This document shows, piece after piece, positions 6,009-13,086 of a stretch of DNA of 47,108 bases. The notes beneath the pieces are model-generated. The model was not told the origin of the DNA. It ran no database searches and worked only from the letters and a program-made list of their open reading frames with translations. Source of the DNA: Candidatus Aenigmatarchaeota archaeon (GTDB lineage: Archaea > Aenigmatarchaeota > Aenigmatarchaeia > CG10238-14 > SCSR01); contig JACQIA010000017.1 in the NCBI GenBank assembly GCA_016198705.1, positions 1 through 47,108 on the forward strand. The letters are read 5' to 3'. Numbering within the stretch: the first letter of the stretch is position 1; each line of letters opens with the position of its first letter. Position numbers and translations under genes: made by a program.

Positions 6009-7145
6009 TTATCTATTCCAGATTTCATAACCGATAGGAAGCTCTCCAGGACATTGCCCTTGACCGGCAGATGCCGCTAGTTCATTATCACTCAACAACT
6101 TCATGTATGCGTAAGTATTCCTATCAGTGTCAAAATAACAAACCGTATCTCCAGCTTTTACATCCTCGGGATTCTTCCCCTTGTAATCGCGAACTGAAAA
6201 TCTTGGTTGGCTTTCTCTGTCAATCACGAGATCAACAAAATCCCCAAAATCTGACCCGACAAGAAGTCTTGAACCTTGCATATCAGTTGAGCTACCCAAG
6301 AACCATCCGCCAGAAAGCGCCCCCGCAACATCCCTGGATGCACTTCTGCAAGTAGGATTATCTTGCTTCGTTCCTCCTGCAGATGCAAAATAAGAATAGT
6401 ATAATGTTTTGAGCTCATTTGGAAAGTAATCGTACGGACAATCTGCATGTGTGTTGTGATCAGAAGTCCATCTGACCGGATTTATGTGTGTTACTAATTT
6501 TGCATAATTGAAAAGATAGAAATCAAATCCTGAGACGAATGCTGAATCTGTATATCCAATAAATTCGCCTGCACTTACAGGAATGGAAACGAAAGCGCCT
6601 GTGCGTGTGTGGTTTGCCGGTGTGGTTGGACCTGCATTTTTAATTTTGTCAATGACATAAGGTATGTGATCGAATGAATAGGTTACCTCGCAGCTTACCC
6701 GAAAATCAAGTCTGTATTCTGGTCTGCCTTTTGGGCTACTTCCACGCATTGCATATGTAATCCCTTCGAGAGTTGAATCTATTGGAGCGTAAATAGGAAC
6801 ATCAGGATACGAACCATTTTCAAAAGCTTTCGCAGATACATAGCTCCTTGATTGTGAACCAACGGCAATTCCACCAGGCGGAGCAATGCTGCGAATTTTC
6901 GTTATGTCTGTAAAAGGTTCTGTAAAAATTGGACTTGCATTGCTAACACATTTTGAAGATTTGTCTTCTATTTGCGGCTGAGGAGAGGTATTTTTTATTT
7001 CTTTGTTCGGCTCTTCCTGAACATTGGTTTTGCTCGCGACATCTATTTTCAAGCTATCTAAGTTGGTAACAATGCCGCCAAAAATAACAACAGCAGCCAC
7101 TGCAACAGCAAGAACAATCATTGATGCTGATATGCCCTTTCCCAT
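6009..7145 (-). CDS. Secreted surface protein with pilin-like signal, paralogue A (degenerate M23-like)
   Basis: 378 residues. N-terminus 'MGKGISASMIVLAVAVAAVV' resembles an archaeal class III (type IV prepilin) signal: KG followed by a hydrophobic helix. A low-complexity linker leads to a beta-rich body. The arrangement 'PIYAPIDSTLEGI', 'VSCEVTYSFDHIPYVIDKI', 'IPVSAGEFIGYT' and 'GFDFYLFNY' mimics the order of M23/LytM and hybrid-motif domains, but the zinc-binding HxxxD and HxH are not intact, so a peptidase activity is unlikely. It is 33 bp downstream of the beta-propeller gene and paralogous to the 13083 protein (shared 'CAYDYY/CPYDYF', 'DVxGxLxGxWFxGxS' and C-terminus). Function unknown; probably cell-surface. 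Confidence 0.6.
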   Translation of the reverse strand: MGKGISASMIVLAVAVAAVVIFGGIVTNLDSLKIDVASKTNVQEEPNKEIKNTSPQPQIEDKSSKCVSNASPIFTEPFTDITKIRSIAPPGGIAVGSQSRSYVSAKAFENGSYPDVPIYAPIDSTLEGITYAMRGSSPKGRPEYRLDFRVSCEVTYSFDHIPYVIDKIKNAGPTTPANHTRTGAFVSIPVSAGEFIGYTDSAFVSGFDFYLFNYAKLVTHINPVRWTSDHNTHADCPYDYFPNELKTLYYSYFASAGGTKQDNPTCRSASRDVAGALSGGWFLGSSTDMQGSRLLVGSDFGDFVDLVIDRESQPRFSVRDYKGKNPEDVKAGDTVCYFDTDRNTYAYMKLLSDNELAASAGQGQCPGELPIGYEIWNR

Positions 7146-7178
7146 TAAATCAATTTAGTTTTGACGGTAAAAAGAATT

Positions 7179-8609
7179 TTATTTTGGTAATTTATCAAGA
7201 GTAAGAATGTTCTTCCAGGTCTTGCCTCCGTCGGTAGATTGCCATACATTCCCATAGTCTCCGCTCATGTATACTGTGTTGGGGTCTTTTGGATCCCAGA
7301 CGAAATTGCCTATTTTGACTTTATAGCTAGAGACTTCCGGTGGGCTGCTTATCGACTGCCATGTCTTCCCCGCGTCTTTGCTCTCTACAACCCAGCCCTG
7401 CCATGGAGAATAACCGAACAAGTGATTTCCATCATTATCATGAGGATCATAACGTCCGATCCAAATGTAAATGGGAGTTTGTTCGAATGTCTTGCCACCG
7501 TCGGTCGAGTAGAAACTTTTCTGTTCAGTTTTTTCTGGCGGGAATTCGGGGCCGAACAAAAATGGCCTTGCAATCATGTGATTGAAATTGTTCTGTGAAA
7601 CATCGCCGTCAAACAACGCCCTGTACGGATCAGGCAGGGTGTCGCCCAGCTTACTCCACGTCTTGCCACCGTCGAAGGATTCCAAGATTGCGTGCTGTTT
7701 GTGCAGGAAAACTTCTGTGATGTAGTTCTCTCCGTAGATGTGGTCGTGGGATTGTGTGAAAAATATTATATGATTGGAATCTTTAGGATCTATTGCGATT
7801 ACCATAGCTTGCAGTGAAGGAAGCATCGGCATGTCCATCTCTTCCCACGTATCTCCTCCATCTGTAGTTTTATACACACTGCCTTTTTTGTTCAGACTTT
7901 CTTTTATCGGCGCTTCCTTGAAAGTTGGCGTGTCTGGGTTGACAGGATAATACATTATTTTTGGGTTTTTTTGATCGACTGCAAAAGAACCACTACCAGC
8001 AACATTTATTTTGCCTTTAATCGTCTGCATCCATGATTCCCCTCCGTCAAGGCTCTCCCAAATGCCGCCCGTCTCTCCATACGGCCAATCCACGTAGGCG
8101 GTTGTGATGTCTGAAGTTATCAACAGCAGCCTTTGCGTGTTAGCAGGATCTATGTATATCTCGGAAATGTCCGGGAAGCACAATTGACTTTTATCGTTCA
8201 TGTCAGGGTATGCGACCAGGCCTTTGGTGATTTTTTTCCATGTCAAGCCTTTGTCTACTGACTTGTATACACCTCTTCCTTCAATCCCAATATAAAATGT
8301 ATTTGAATTTTTTGAATCGATAGAAAAGCTGCTTCGTGTGCCATATGTGTTTTCATGGGTGCAATCAATTCCATACTCATGCAGCCTTTTAGACTGTTCC
8401 TCGAATTTTGGATCCCGGCTTGCTTTTTGCTGCTCTGGTTCTTTTTTTTCTTCAATATTAGATTGCTCGTGAGGTTGTGTGGACGGGATTTCTGGTTCTT
8501 TTGCTAGAGGCTTTTGCTCAATTTTAACTGACTGCAAAGATAATGCAACAGTCCCGACTATTACAACTATGATTACAGCAATTATTGCCGTGTATATGCC
8601 TTTTGACAT
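7179..8609 (-). CDS. Secreted Asp-box beta-propeller protein
   Basis: 476 residues from the ATG at 8609 (MSKGIYTAIIAVIIVVIVG), not the longer ORF to 8759. The pilin-like 'KGI' signal is followed by a Pro/Glu/Gln-rich linker. Seven Asp-box motifs (S/T-x-D-x-G-x-T-W), such as 'SVDKGLTW', 'TTDGGDTW', 'SFDGGKTW' and 'STDGGKTW', are spread along the body, as in sialidase/sortilin/Ycf48-type propellers. Recurrent 'DPKDSN/DPANT' loops support the same fold. No sialidase catalytic set is evident, so binding or scaffolding is more likely. It heads an operon with paralogue A and is divergent from the lectin-like gene. Confidence 0.8.
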   Translation of the reverse strand: MSKGIYTAIIAVIIVVIVGTVALSLQSVKIEQKPLAKEPEIPSTQPHEQSNIEEKKEPEQQKASRDPKFEEQSKRLHEYGIDCTHENTYGTRSSFSIDSKNSNTFYIGIEGRGVYKSVDKGLTWKKITKGLVAYPDMNDKSQLCFPDISEIYIDPANTQRLLLITSDITTAYVDWPYGETGGIWESLDGGESWMQTIKGKINVAGSGSFAVDQKNPKIMYYPVNPDTPTFKEAPIKESLNKKGSVYKTTDGGDTWEEMDMPMLPSLQAMVIAIDPKDSNHIIFFTQSHDHIYGENYITEVFLHKQHAILESFDGGKTWSKLGDTLPDPYRALFDGDVSQNNFNHMIARPFLFGPEFPPEKTEQKSFYSTDGGKTFEQTPIYIWIGRYDPHDNDGNHLFGYSPWQGWVVESKDAGKTWQSISSPPEVSSYKVKIGNFVWDPKDPNTVYMSGDYGNVWQSTDGGKTWKNILTLDKLPK

Positions 8610-8660
8610 TAAATAGAAATCAAGATTTTGGAAGGCATAAATGAAGTACTCATTAAAAAT

Positions 8661-8670
8661 ACTTATAAAA
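8661..8670 (+). promoter_or_regulatory. TATA box of the lectin-like gene
   Basis: ACTTATAAAA is centred about 28 bp before the ATG at 8694, which predicts a leaderless or nearly leaderless transcript. It lies in the 84-bp divergent promoter shared with the beta-propeller operon. Confidence 0.5.
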
Positions 8671-8693
8671 AAGAACTTATTATTGTGTATTAA

Positions 8694-9518
8694 ATGGTTT
8701 CTCCGATTTTGGCAGTAATTACTGTTGTATTCGTTGGTATTGCTTTGTTTGTCTCTCAACAGTCATTAGAAATTATTGTTGAAACGCCTGCGAGCGTCGA
8801 AACTGTAAAAACTGAAGTTCCAAAAGAAGAACCTAAAGCTGTAGAAGCGCCAAAGGAACCTAAGACGACCACGCCTACAATTGAAACCAAACCAGCACCA
8901 CCTCCGCCACTACCATCACCAGAATATCCAGATGGTTTTGAAGGCACACTTACCAACATAACAAAATACTCAACAAAGATAACAGGATCCGGTACTATAA
9001 CACAAAACAATGAAATAATACAAACAGGTAATGCTAACAATGAGGTGATTTGGAACATCTTATACACCACTCAGAAGATAGATTTTACTAAAGACTTCAC
9101 AATCGAGGTTGACGTTGATTTGACTGGATCTGTATCACATGGTGATGCGATGGCGATCATCGGAGTAGAGGATGTGGAGTTAGTCATGGCTGGTAAAAAG
9201 CCGAATGCTGGGTATTGCGAACTTAGCACAGGTGGCCATGGAAATATCATAAGGATGGAAAGTTCTGGCATGCAACAAACCACTGTATCAACAACCAAGG
9301 GGAAGATTAAGCTTGCCTTCGAAGCGGCAAATTCAAAACTTAGTTGTAGCTTTGACGGGCAAACGGTAAGTGAAACGCAAGTGCCTAAGAGTGGGCAATT
9401 TACTGCTGCTTTAAGATCCGGACTTCATGAAATAATACCTGCTTATGGGCATGAAACTGAAAATCCTACTAGCGGGAGTCTTACTGTAAAATACGATAAC
9501 TTGAATATTGCAAAATAA
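8694..9518 (+). CDS. Secreted lectin-like protein with Pro-rich linker
   Basis: 274 residues. The N-terminus 'MVSPILAVITVVFVGIALFV' resembles the mature start of archaeal pilins ('VSPVIAVI...'). Residues about 28-80 are a Pro/Glu/Thr/Lys linker ending in 'PAPPPPLPSPEYP'. The rest is beta-rich: 'TIEVDVDLTGSVSHGDAMAIIG', 'GYCELSTGGHGNIIRM', 'KIKLAFEAANSKLSCSFDG' and 'SLTVKYDNLNIAK'. That pattern, especially the final 'V-x-YDN', is typical of concanavalin A-like/LamG carbohydrate-binding sandwiches. A sugar- or surface-binding role is inferred. It is transcribed away from the beta-propeller operon. Confidence 0.6.
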   Translation: MVSPILAVITVVFVGIALFVSQQSLEIIVETPASVETVKTEVPKEEPKAVEAPKEPKTTTPTIETKPAPPPPLPSPEYPDGFEGTLTNITKYSTKITGSGTITQNNEIIQTGNANNEVIWNILYTTQKIDFTKDFTIEVDVDLTGSVSHGDAMAIIGVEDVELVMAGKKPNAGYCELSTGGHGNIIRMESSGMQQTTVSTTKGKIKLAFEAANSKLSCSFDGQTVSETQVPKSGQFTAALRSGLHEIIPAYGHETENPTSGSLTVKYDNLNIAK

Positions 9519-9543
9519 CGATTATGAAAATTTCGCTTATCGC

Positions 9544-9659
9544 AAATATACACCAACTTCTCGGTAAATGATGACACCTGATCAGCTGTCTTTCCTGCTA
9601 TAAAAAATTATCTTCCATATGAGCTGTTAAGTTAGCGCCACCTAAATTGGTGTAAATTT
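9544..9659. repeat. 116-bp segment bounded by 13-bp imperfect inverted repeats
   Basis: AAATATACACCAA (9544-9556) and TTGGTGTAAATTT (9647-9659) match as inverted repeats with one mismatch. The segment fills the convergent gap between the lectin-like and membrane M23-like genes and contains no ORF. It may be a long-stem terminator or the remains of a MITE-like element; no target duplication is obvious. Confidence 0.4.
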
Positions 9660-9684
9660 CTTTCAGAGTAGAAATTCTTGACAT

Positions 9685-10806
9685 TTATTCATAGCACAAT
9701 TTCCAAGTCGGATGATCCTTATGGATAAGGCGTAAGATGGAAGTTTTGGCATCCTCGGTAAAATACGGCTCAGGGCAAGAACGTTCTTTGCCAAGGTGAA
9801 TAACGCCCAAGTCAACATGGGCACCATTGCCACCATAGACCAGTTGTCCAATAATGTCGCCTTGTTTAACGTGCCTGCCATTTTCGACCCAGATACTGGC
9901 CTTTTGCCTATCGCCATCAGCTTGGTCTGAAGAAAAAGTTTCGAAATTATAGCAAATAAGATACGGGCTGTGATCAATGCATAATCCTGTGTGCCAGCCT
10001 TGTTGTTCGTTTTCTTTGGAAGTTTTTAAGTTTGTAATTGTGCCGTCAGTTACAGCTTGAAAATACACTAAATCTGATGATGTCATAAAATCAATTCCCA
10101 AATGTTTAAAGCCCCATGGACTGTTTTCCGTGTTGCTAAAAGCTTCGTTGATGGAGCTGATGTCTGTCTCGTTGAGGTACGGCGTGATGATGCTCAAGTT
10201 TGAATAGGTTTCTGGACTTACTGGCAAATTTTGACCGTATGAAGACTCATTACGAATCAAGCTTCCGCGGGAAGTATATCCGTGGTAGGAATTATTAAGC
10301 CCATAAATTTGGTACGCAAAAAACCCTAGGAACAAAATATTTATGGCTGTTAATATCAAAATCGCATTCCGTCTGCCTTTTGTGCCCCACTTGCGATCTA
10401 CGGTTCGATAAATGAAATACGGGATTACTATAAAAAAGCCGACGCCGATAAATGTCCCAATGATATTTTGTGTATCACCCGGGTCGGGCAGAAACCATTT
10501 GAAAACTAGCCAAATGGTTGATGCACCGATCCAGACGATTGGCCAGCTTAATGAACGGAACATAATCCAGCTTATAAAACCAAACAGCAGATAGAATAGC
10601 GGGCGGTGGAGAGCATCGCTCAAGCTCATGTCTAATATCGAGACTTTGTCGGGACCGTCTCCGCCAGTGCCAGGACCAATCAAATAGAGTGGTAGAGCTA
10701 GAAGCTGTTCACCTAGAAGGAAGAACGTTAAGACGAAAAACAAGATAAAACTCGCGGGAAGCTTGCGATCCCCTCTCCAGTCTCCATATTTTTTGGAAAA
10801 ATCCAC
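9685..10806 (-). CDS. Multi-pass membrane protein with C-terminal M23-like domain
   Basis: About 373 residues from GTG at 10806, chosen because GAGGT lies 8-9 bp upstream; TTG codons at 10821 or 10830 are alternatives that overlap the upstream regulator stop. Five hydrophobic helices occupy about residues 15-180, and the last 190 residues should face outside. That domain has 'HLGIDF' (the HxxxD zinc motif of M23 peptidases) and 'GRHVKQGDIIGQLVYGGNGA' followed by 'HVDLGVI', where M23 enzymes have HLHFEV: the second histidine is an aspartate. So the zinc site is altered; either a modified peptidase or a binding domain. It follows the Kazal-type regulator and is likely co-transcribed. Confidence 0.65.
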   Translation of the reverse strand: MDFSKKYGDWRGDRKLPASFILFFVLTFFLLGEQLLALPLYLIGPGTGGDGPDKVSILDMSLSDALHRPLFYLLFGFISWIMFRSLSWPIVWIGASTIWLVFKWFLPDPGDTQNIIGTFIGVGFFIVIPYFIYRTVDRKWGTKGRRNAILILTAINILFLGFFAYQIYGLNNSYHGYTSRGSLIRNESSYGQNLPVSPETYSNLSIITPYLNETDISSINEAFSNTENSPWGFKHLGIDFMTSSDLVYFQAVTDGTITNLKTSKENEQQGWHTGLCIDHSPYLICYNFETFSSDQADGDRQKASIWVENGRHVKQGDIIGQLVYGGNGAHVDLGVIHLGKERSCPEPYFTEDAKTSILRLIHKDHPTWKLCYE

Positions 10807-10817
10807 CTTTAACAACC

Positions 10818-11753
10818 TCAATTCTCGCAAGAACCCGTTATATAAAATGTCACATGCTCATTAATACATGCGAAACACGAATTGGAATAAGTTTTCCCGT
10901 CACTACCGCAAACTGGCTGATAAAGCTGTATGCAGGCGGCTGCATTCCTGGATTCCAATGTACAAAAATGTTTAGTTTCACCCTTTCCTTCTGATTCAGT
11001 TTTTTCTCTAATTTTTATTTTTAATTCTTCTTTAGCCTTCTTGTTAGATTCTATGGCCGCGTTTAAAACACGCTCGATTTCTTCTTTGAGTTTTGGATGC
11101 TTATCCCCCAAGTTTTCCAAAATAGAAATATGTTTAGAGGTATCTTCAGTGACCTCTTCTAGTAAAGTTGTTATTTCTTTTCCTTTATTTCTTGCTTTGT
11201 TAATTTCCCTATCAGCATTTTCCAGCTCTTTGCTATATTCTTTTATAATTTCTTTTGCAGTTTCGCTATCGTTTCTGTCTGCAACTATCTTTGCCTCTTT
11301 TAGTCTTTCTTCTGCAATTTGCAAATGCAAACTTGCTTTCTCTGGTTCGCTACTTAAAGTTAATCTTGCAGTCTCAGCAAATCTTTTCAATTCATATAGT
11401 GGATTGCCAGGAACTGCATTAGAGGAAGCAACAAAACTTCCAATAAACACCAAAAATGACAATGAAAGAACGATTGCCCATTTGTAATAGGAACTTGGGT
11501 GCAAAATTCTATCAGCATTCTTTGACAACCTGTAATAAACCCACTTATGCCCCGGTCTTTCCAATCTCTCAACTAAACCTGAATCTGACAATACGTCTAA
11601 ATGTTCAGAAACTGTGGTAACATGTTTACTTAGAGCTCTAGATAATTCTGACGCTGTCATTTGCCTTTGTTCCAACAATTTTAGGATCTCGGCCCTAGTA
11701 TCTACAGCCATCGTTTTTAGCAAATTTCTTGATATTTTCATTTCGTCGTCCAT
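10818..11753 (-). CDS. Membrane-bound regulator: winged helix, TM, DUF5667-like, Kazal domain
   Basis: 311 residues. Residues 5-80 are an ArsR-type winged helix ('MTASELSRALSKHVTTVSEH', wing 'GHKWVYYRL'). A single membrane helix spans about 91-112. Then 'PGNPLYELKRFAETARLTLS' opens a helical DUF5667-like region. The last 48 residues match a Kazal inhibitor domain: six cysteines spaced C-x9-C-x7-C-x10-C-x2-C with 'PVCGSDGKTYSNSC'. The layout puts DNA binding inside and the protease-inhibitor-like domain outside. A TATA-like TTTATATATAAG (11766-11777) is best spaced for the internal ATG at 11741. It is divergent from the secreted DUF5667-like protein and upstream of the membrane M23-like gene, so it may sense an outside protease and control both. 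Confidence 0.8.
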   Translation of the reverse strand: MDDEMKISRNLLKTMAVDTRAEILKLLEQRQMTASELSRALSKHVTTVSEHLDVLSDSGLVERLERPGHKWVYYRLSKNADRILHPSSYYKWAIVLSLSFLVFIGSFVASSNAVPGNPLYELKRFAETARLTLSSEPEKASLHLQIAEERLKEAKIVADRNDSETAKEIIKEYSKELENADREINKARNKGKEITTLLEEVTEDTSKHISILENLGDKHPKLKEEIERVLNAAIESNKKAKEELKIKIREKTESEGKGETKHFCTLESRNAAACIQLYQPVCGSDGKTYSNSCFACINEHVTFYITGSCEN

Positions 11754-11765
11754 AATACATCCATA

Positions 11766-11811
11766 ACTTATATATAAAAATTACTTTTCCATTATTTAGG
11801 GTCTGTACCCT
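11766..11811. promoter_or_regulatory. Divergent promoter with inverted repeat
   Basis: TTTATATATAAG (11766-11777) is a near-palindromic TATA box for the minus-strand regulator. AGGGT-CTGT-ACCCT (11798-11811) is a 5-bp inverted repeat between it and the plus-strand DUF5667-like gene. The repeat is a candidate operator for the winged-helix regulator encoded alongside. Confidence 0.4.
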
Positions 11812-11836
11812 GCATCTTCTACATGTAATAAAAGCC

Positions 11837-12874
11837 GTGTTTGATAATAGAATTCTGGTGATAAAAACGCAATTTAACATAATAGCTGCGATACTAGTAG
11901 CTGTAGTTTCCAGCATGGCCTTTACGCCGGCAGGCTTAGCTAAAAGTGAAGTTGGTGTAATTGGATTTGTGGAAAATAAAATAGTCGCAAGTGGTAAAGT
12001 AATTACCGCAGGTGTTACGCCAGACTCTATACTCTGGCTTTTGGATGTAGCGATAGATAGGCTTGATCTCTTACTCACATCAGATGCAACCGCGAAGGCT
12101 CACAAGTCTTTGGACATTGCACGTGAAAGGCTTCTGGAGGTAAGAGAGATGGCCATACAAAATAAGTTAGATGCTTCGGCAAAAGCGGAAGCTGAGCACA
12201 GAATAATGCTAAGAGTAGCTGAAGAATCCTCAGCTAAAATGCATACAAATAATGACAAGACTAAAGCACTCTCGGAAATAGAGAGTGAGTTAGAGAAACA
12301 CGAAGGGGAAATAACGGGTGTGAAGAATAATATGCACGTGAAAGTCAAAACTGAAGGGAATTTTACAGAAGAACATCAATGGGCTGTTGAAAACTTCATG
12401 CAAAAAATGCTGAACTCTACCGGAGAAGTGAAGCTGAAAATATACATTCAGATCAAGGGAGAGCTTACTTCAGAACAGAAGGCAGTTATAGATAATCTAG
12501 CGAAACAATTCAAAGGGGACGAGGAAGTTAAATTCAGGATAAAGGTAAATGTCATAGCAGACAAAATTGCAGTGGATGCTGAAGATGAACTAGAGTCATT
12601 GCTAGGAGTGCGAATAGGCAAGAAGGAAGCAGCATCCGATAGACTAGAAGAGGCGAAAGAAGCATTCAACGAACTTAAGGCAAGAATTACTGCATTGAAT
12701 GAAAGTAATATTACCATAAAAGCCTCTGATAAAGTCCTATTTGAAGAAAGCCGAAAACATTTGCTGAAAGCTGAAACTGCATTCACAGAAAGGAACTATG
12801 GAGAAGCCTATGGCCAAGCAACTGCGGCCCTAAAACTTGCAGGAAATGCAAAAGCTGAAATTGAGGAGGATTAG
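11837..12874 (+). CDS. Secreted helical protein, DUF5667-like
   Basis: 345 residues; GTG start at 11837, or GTG at 11861. A signal peptide is clear ('FNIIAAILVAVVSSMAFTPAGLA'). The mature part starts with a short beta segment, then 'PDSILWLLDVAIDRLDLLLT', followed by long charged helices ('HKSLDIARERLLEVREMAIQ') that recall DUF5667. The middle has two similar stretches ('VKTEGNFTEEHQWAVENFMQ' and 'IKGELTSEQKAVIDNLAKQF'), an internal duplication of about 45 residues. The C-terminus is again helical ('FEESRKHLLKAETAFTERNY'). It diverges from the Kazal-type regulator that carries the same type of helical domain, suggesting related extracellular roles. Confidence 0.6.
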   Translation: MFDNRILVIKTQFNIIAAILVAVVSSMAFTPAGLAKSEVGVIGFVENKIVASGKVITAGVTPDSILWLLDVAIDRLDLLLTSDATAKAHKSLDIARERLLEVREMAIQNKLDASAKAEAEHRIMLRVAEESSAKMHTNNDKTKALSEIESELEKHEGEITGVKNNMHVKVKTEGNFTEEHQWAVENFMQKMLNSTGEVKLKIYIQIKGELTSEQKAVIDNLAKQFKGDEEVKFRIKVNVIADKIAVDAEDELESLLGVRIGKKEAASDRLEEAKEAFNELKARITALNESNITIKASDKVLFEESRKHLLKAETAFTERNYGEAYGQATAALKLAGNAKAEIEED

Positions 12875-13086
12875 ACATCCTCCATATTCTTTGTCTGATA
12901 ATTGATAAAATTCATCTTGTTAGAATCTGTGCCTATTATGGGAATCGTGTTTCCTTGTATAGCAGTTCTTGTACCTGAATTTCCTTTTGAACGGAGGCCT
13001 ATTGCTGAAGTGATGTGACTGAAAGTGCTGTGCTTCTGACAAATCTTCGCGATGTCCGCCATGCTCGGTCTTAATTCCCACTTCAT
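12871..13086 (-). CDS. Possible small coupled ORF (doubtful)
   Basis: A 71-codon frame whose ATG overlaps the stop of paralogue B as ATGA (13083-13086), the arrangement expected for translational coupling. The product (begins 'MKWELRPSMADIAK') has no recognised motif and no signal. A second overlapping frame (12920-13138) is equally open, and the region is a convergent junction. It may be a small gene or decayed DNA; low confidence. Confidence 0.25.
   Translation of the reverse strand: MKWELRPSMADIAKICQKHSTFSHITSAIGLRSKGNSGTRTAIQGNTIPIIGTDSNKMNFINYQTKNMEDV

Noticed and set aside
10930-11487. 185-aa plus-strand ORF
   Set aside because: Antisense to the helical region of the winged-helix/Kazal regulator; Ser/Phe/Leu-rich shadow of Lys/Glu-rich coding sequence.
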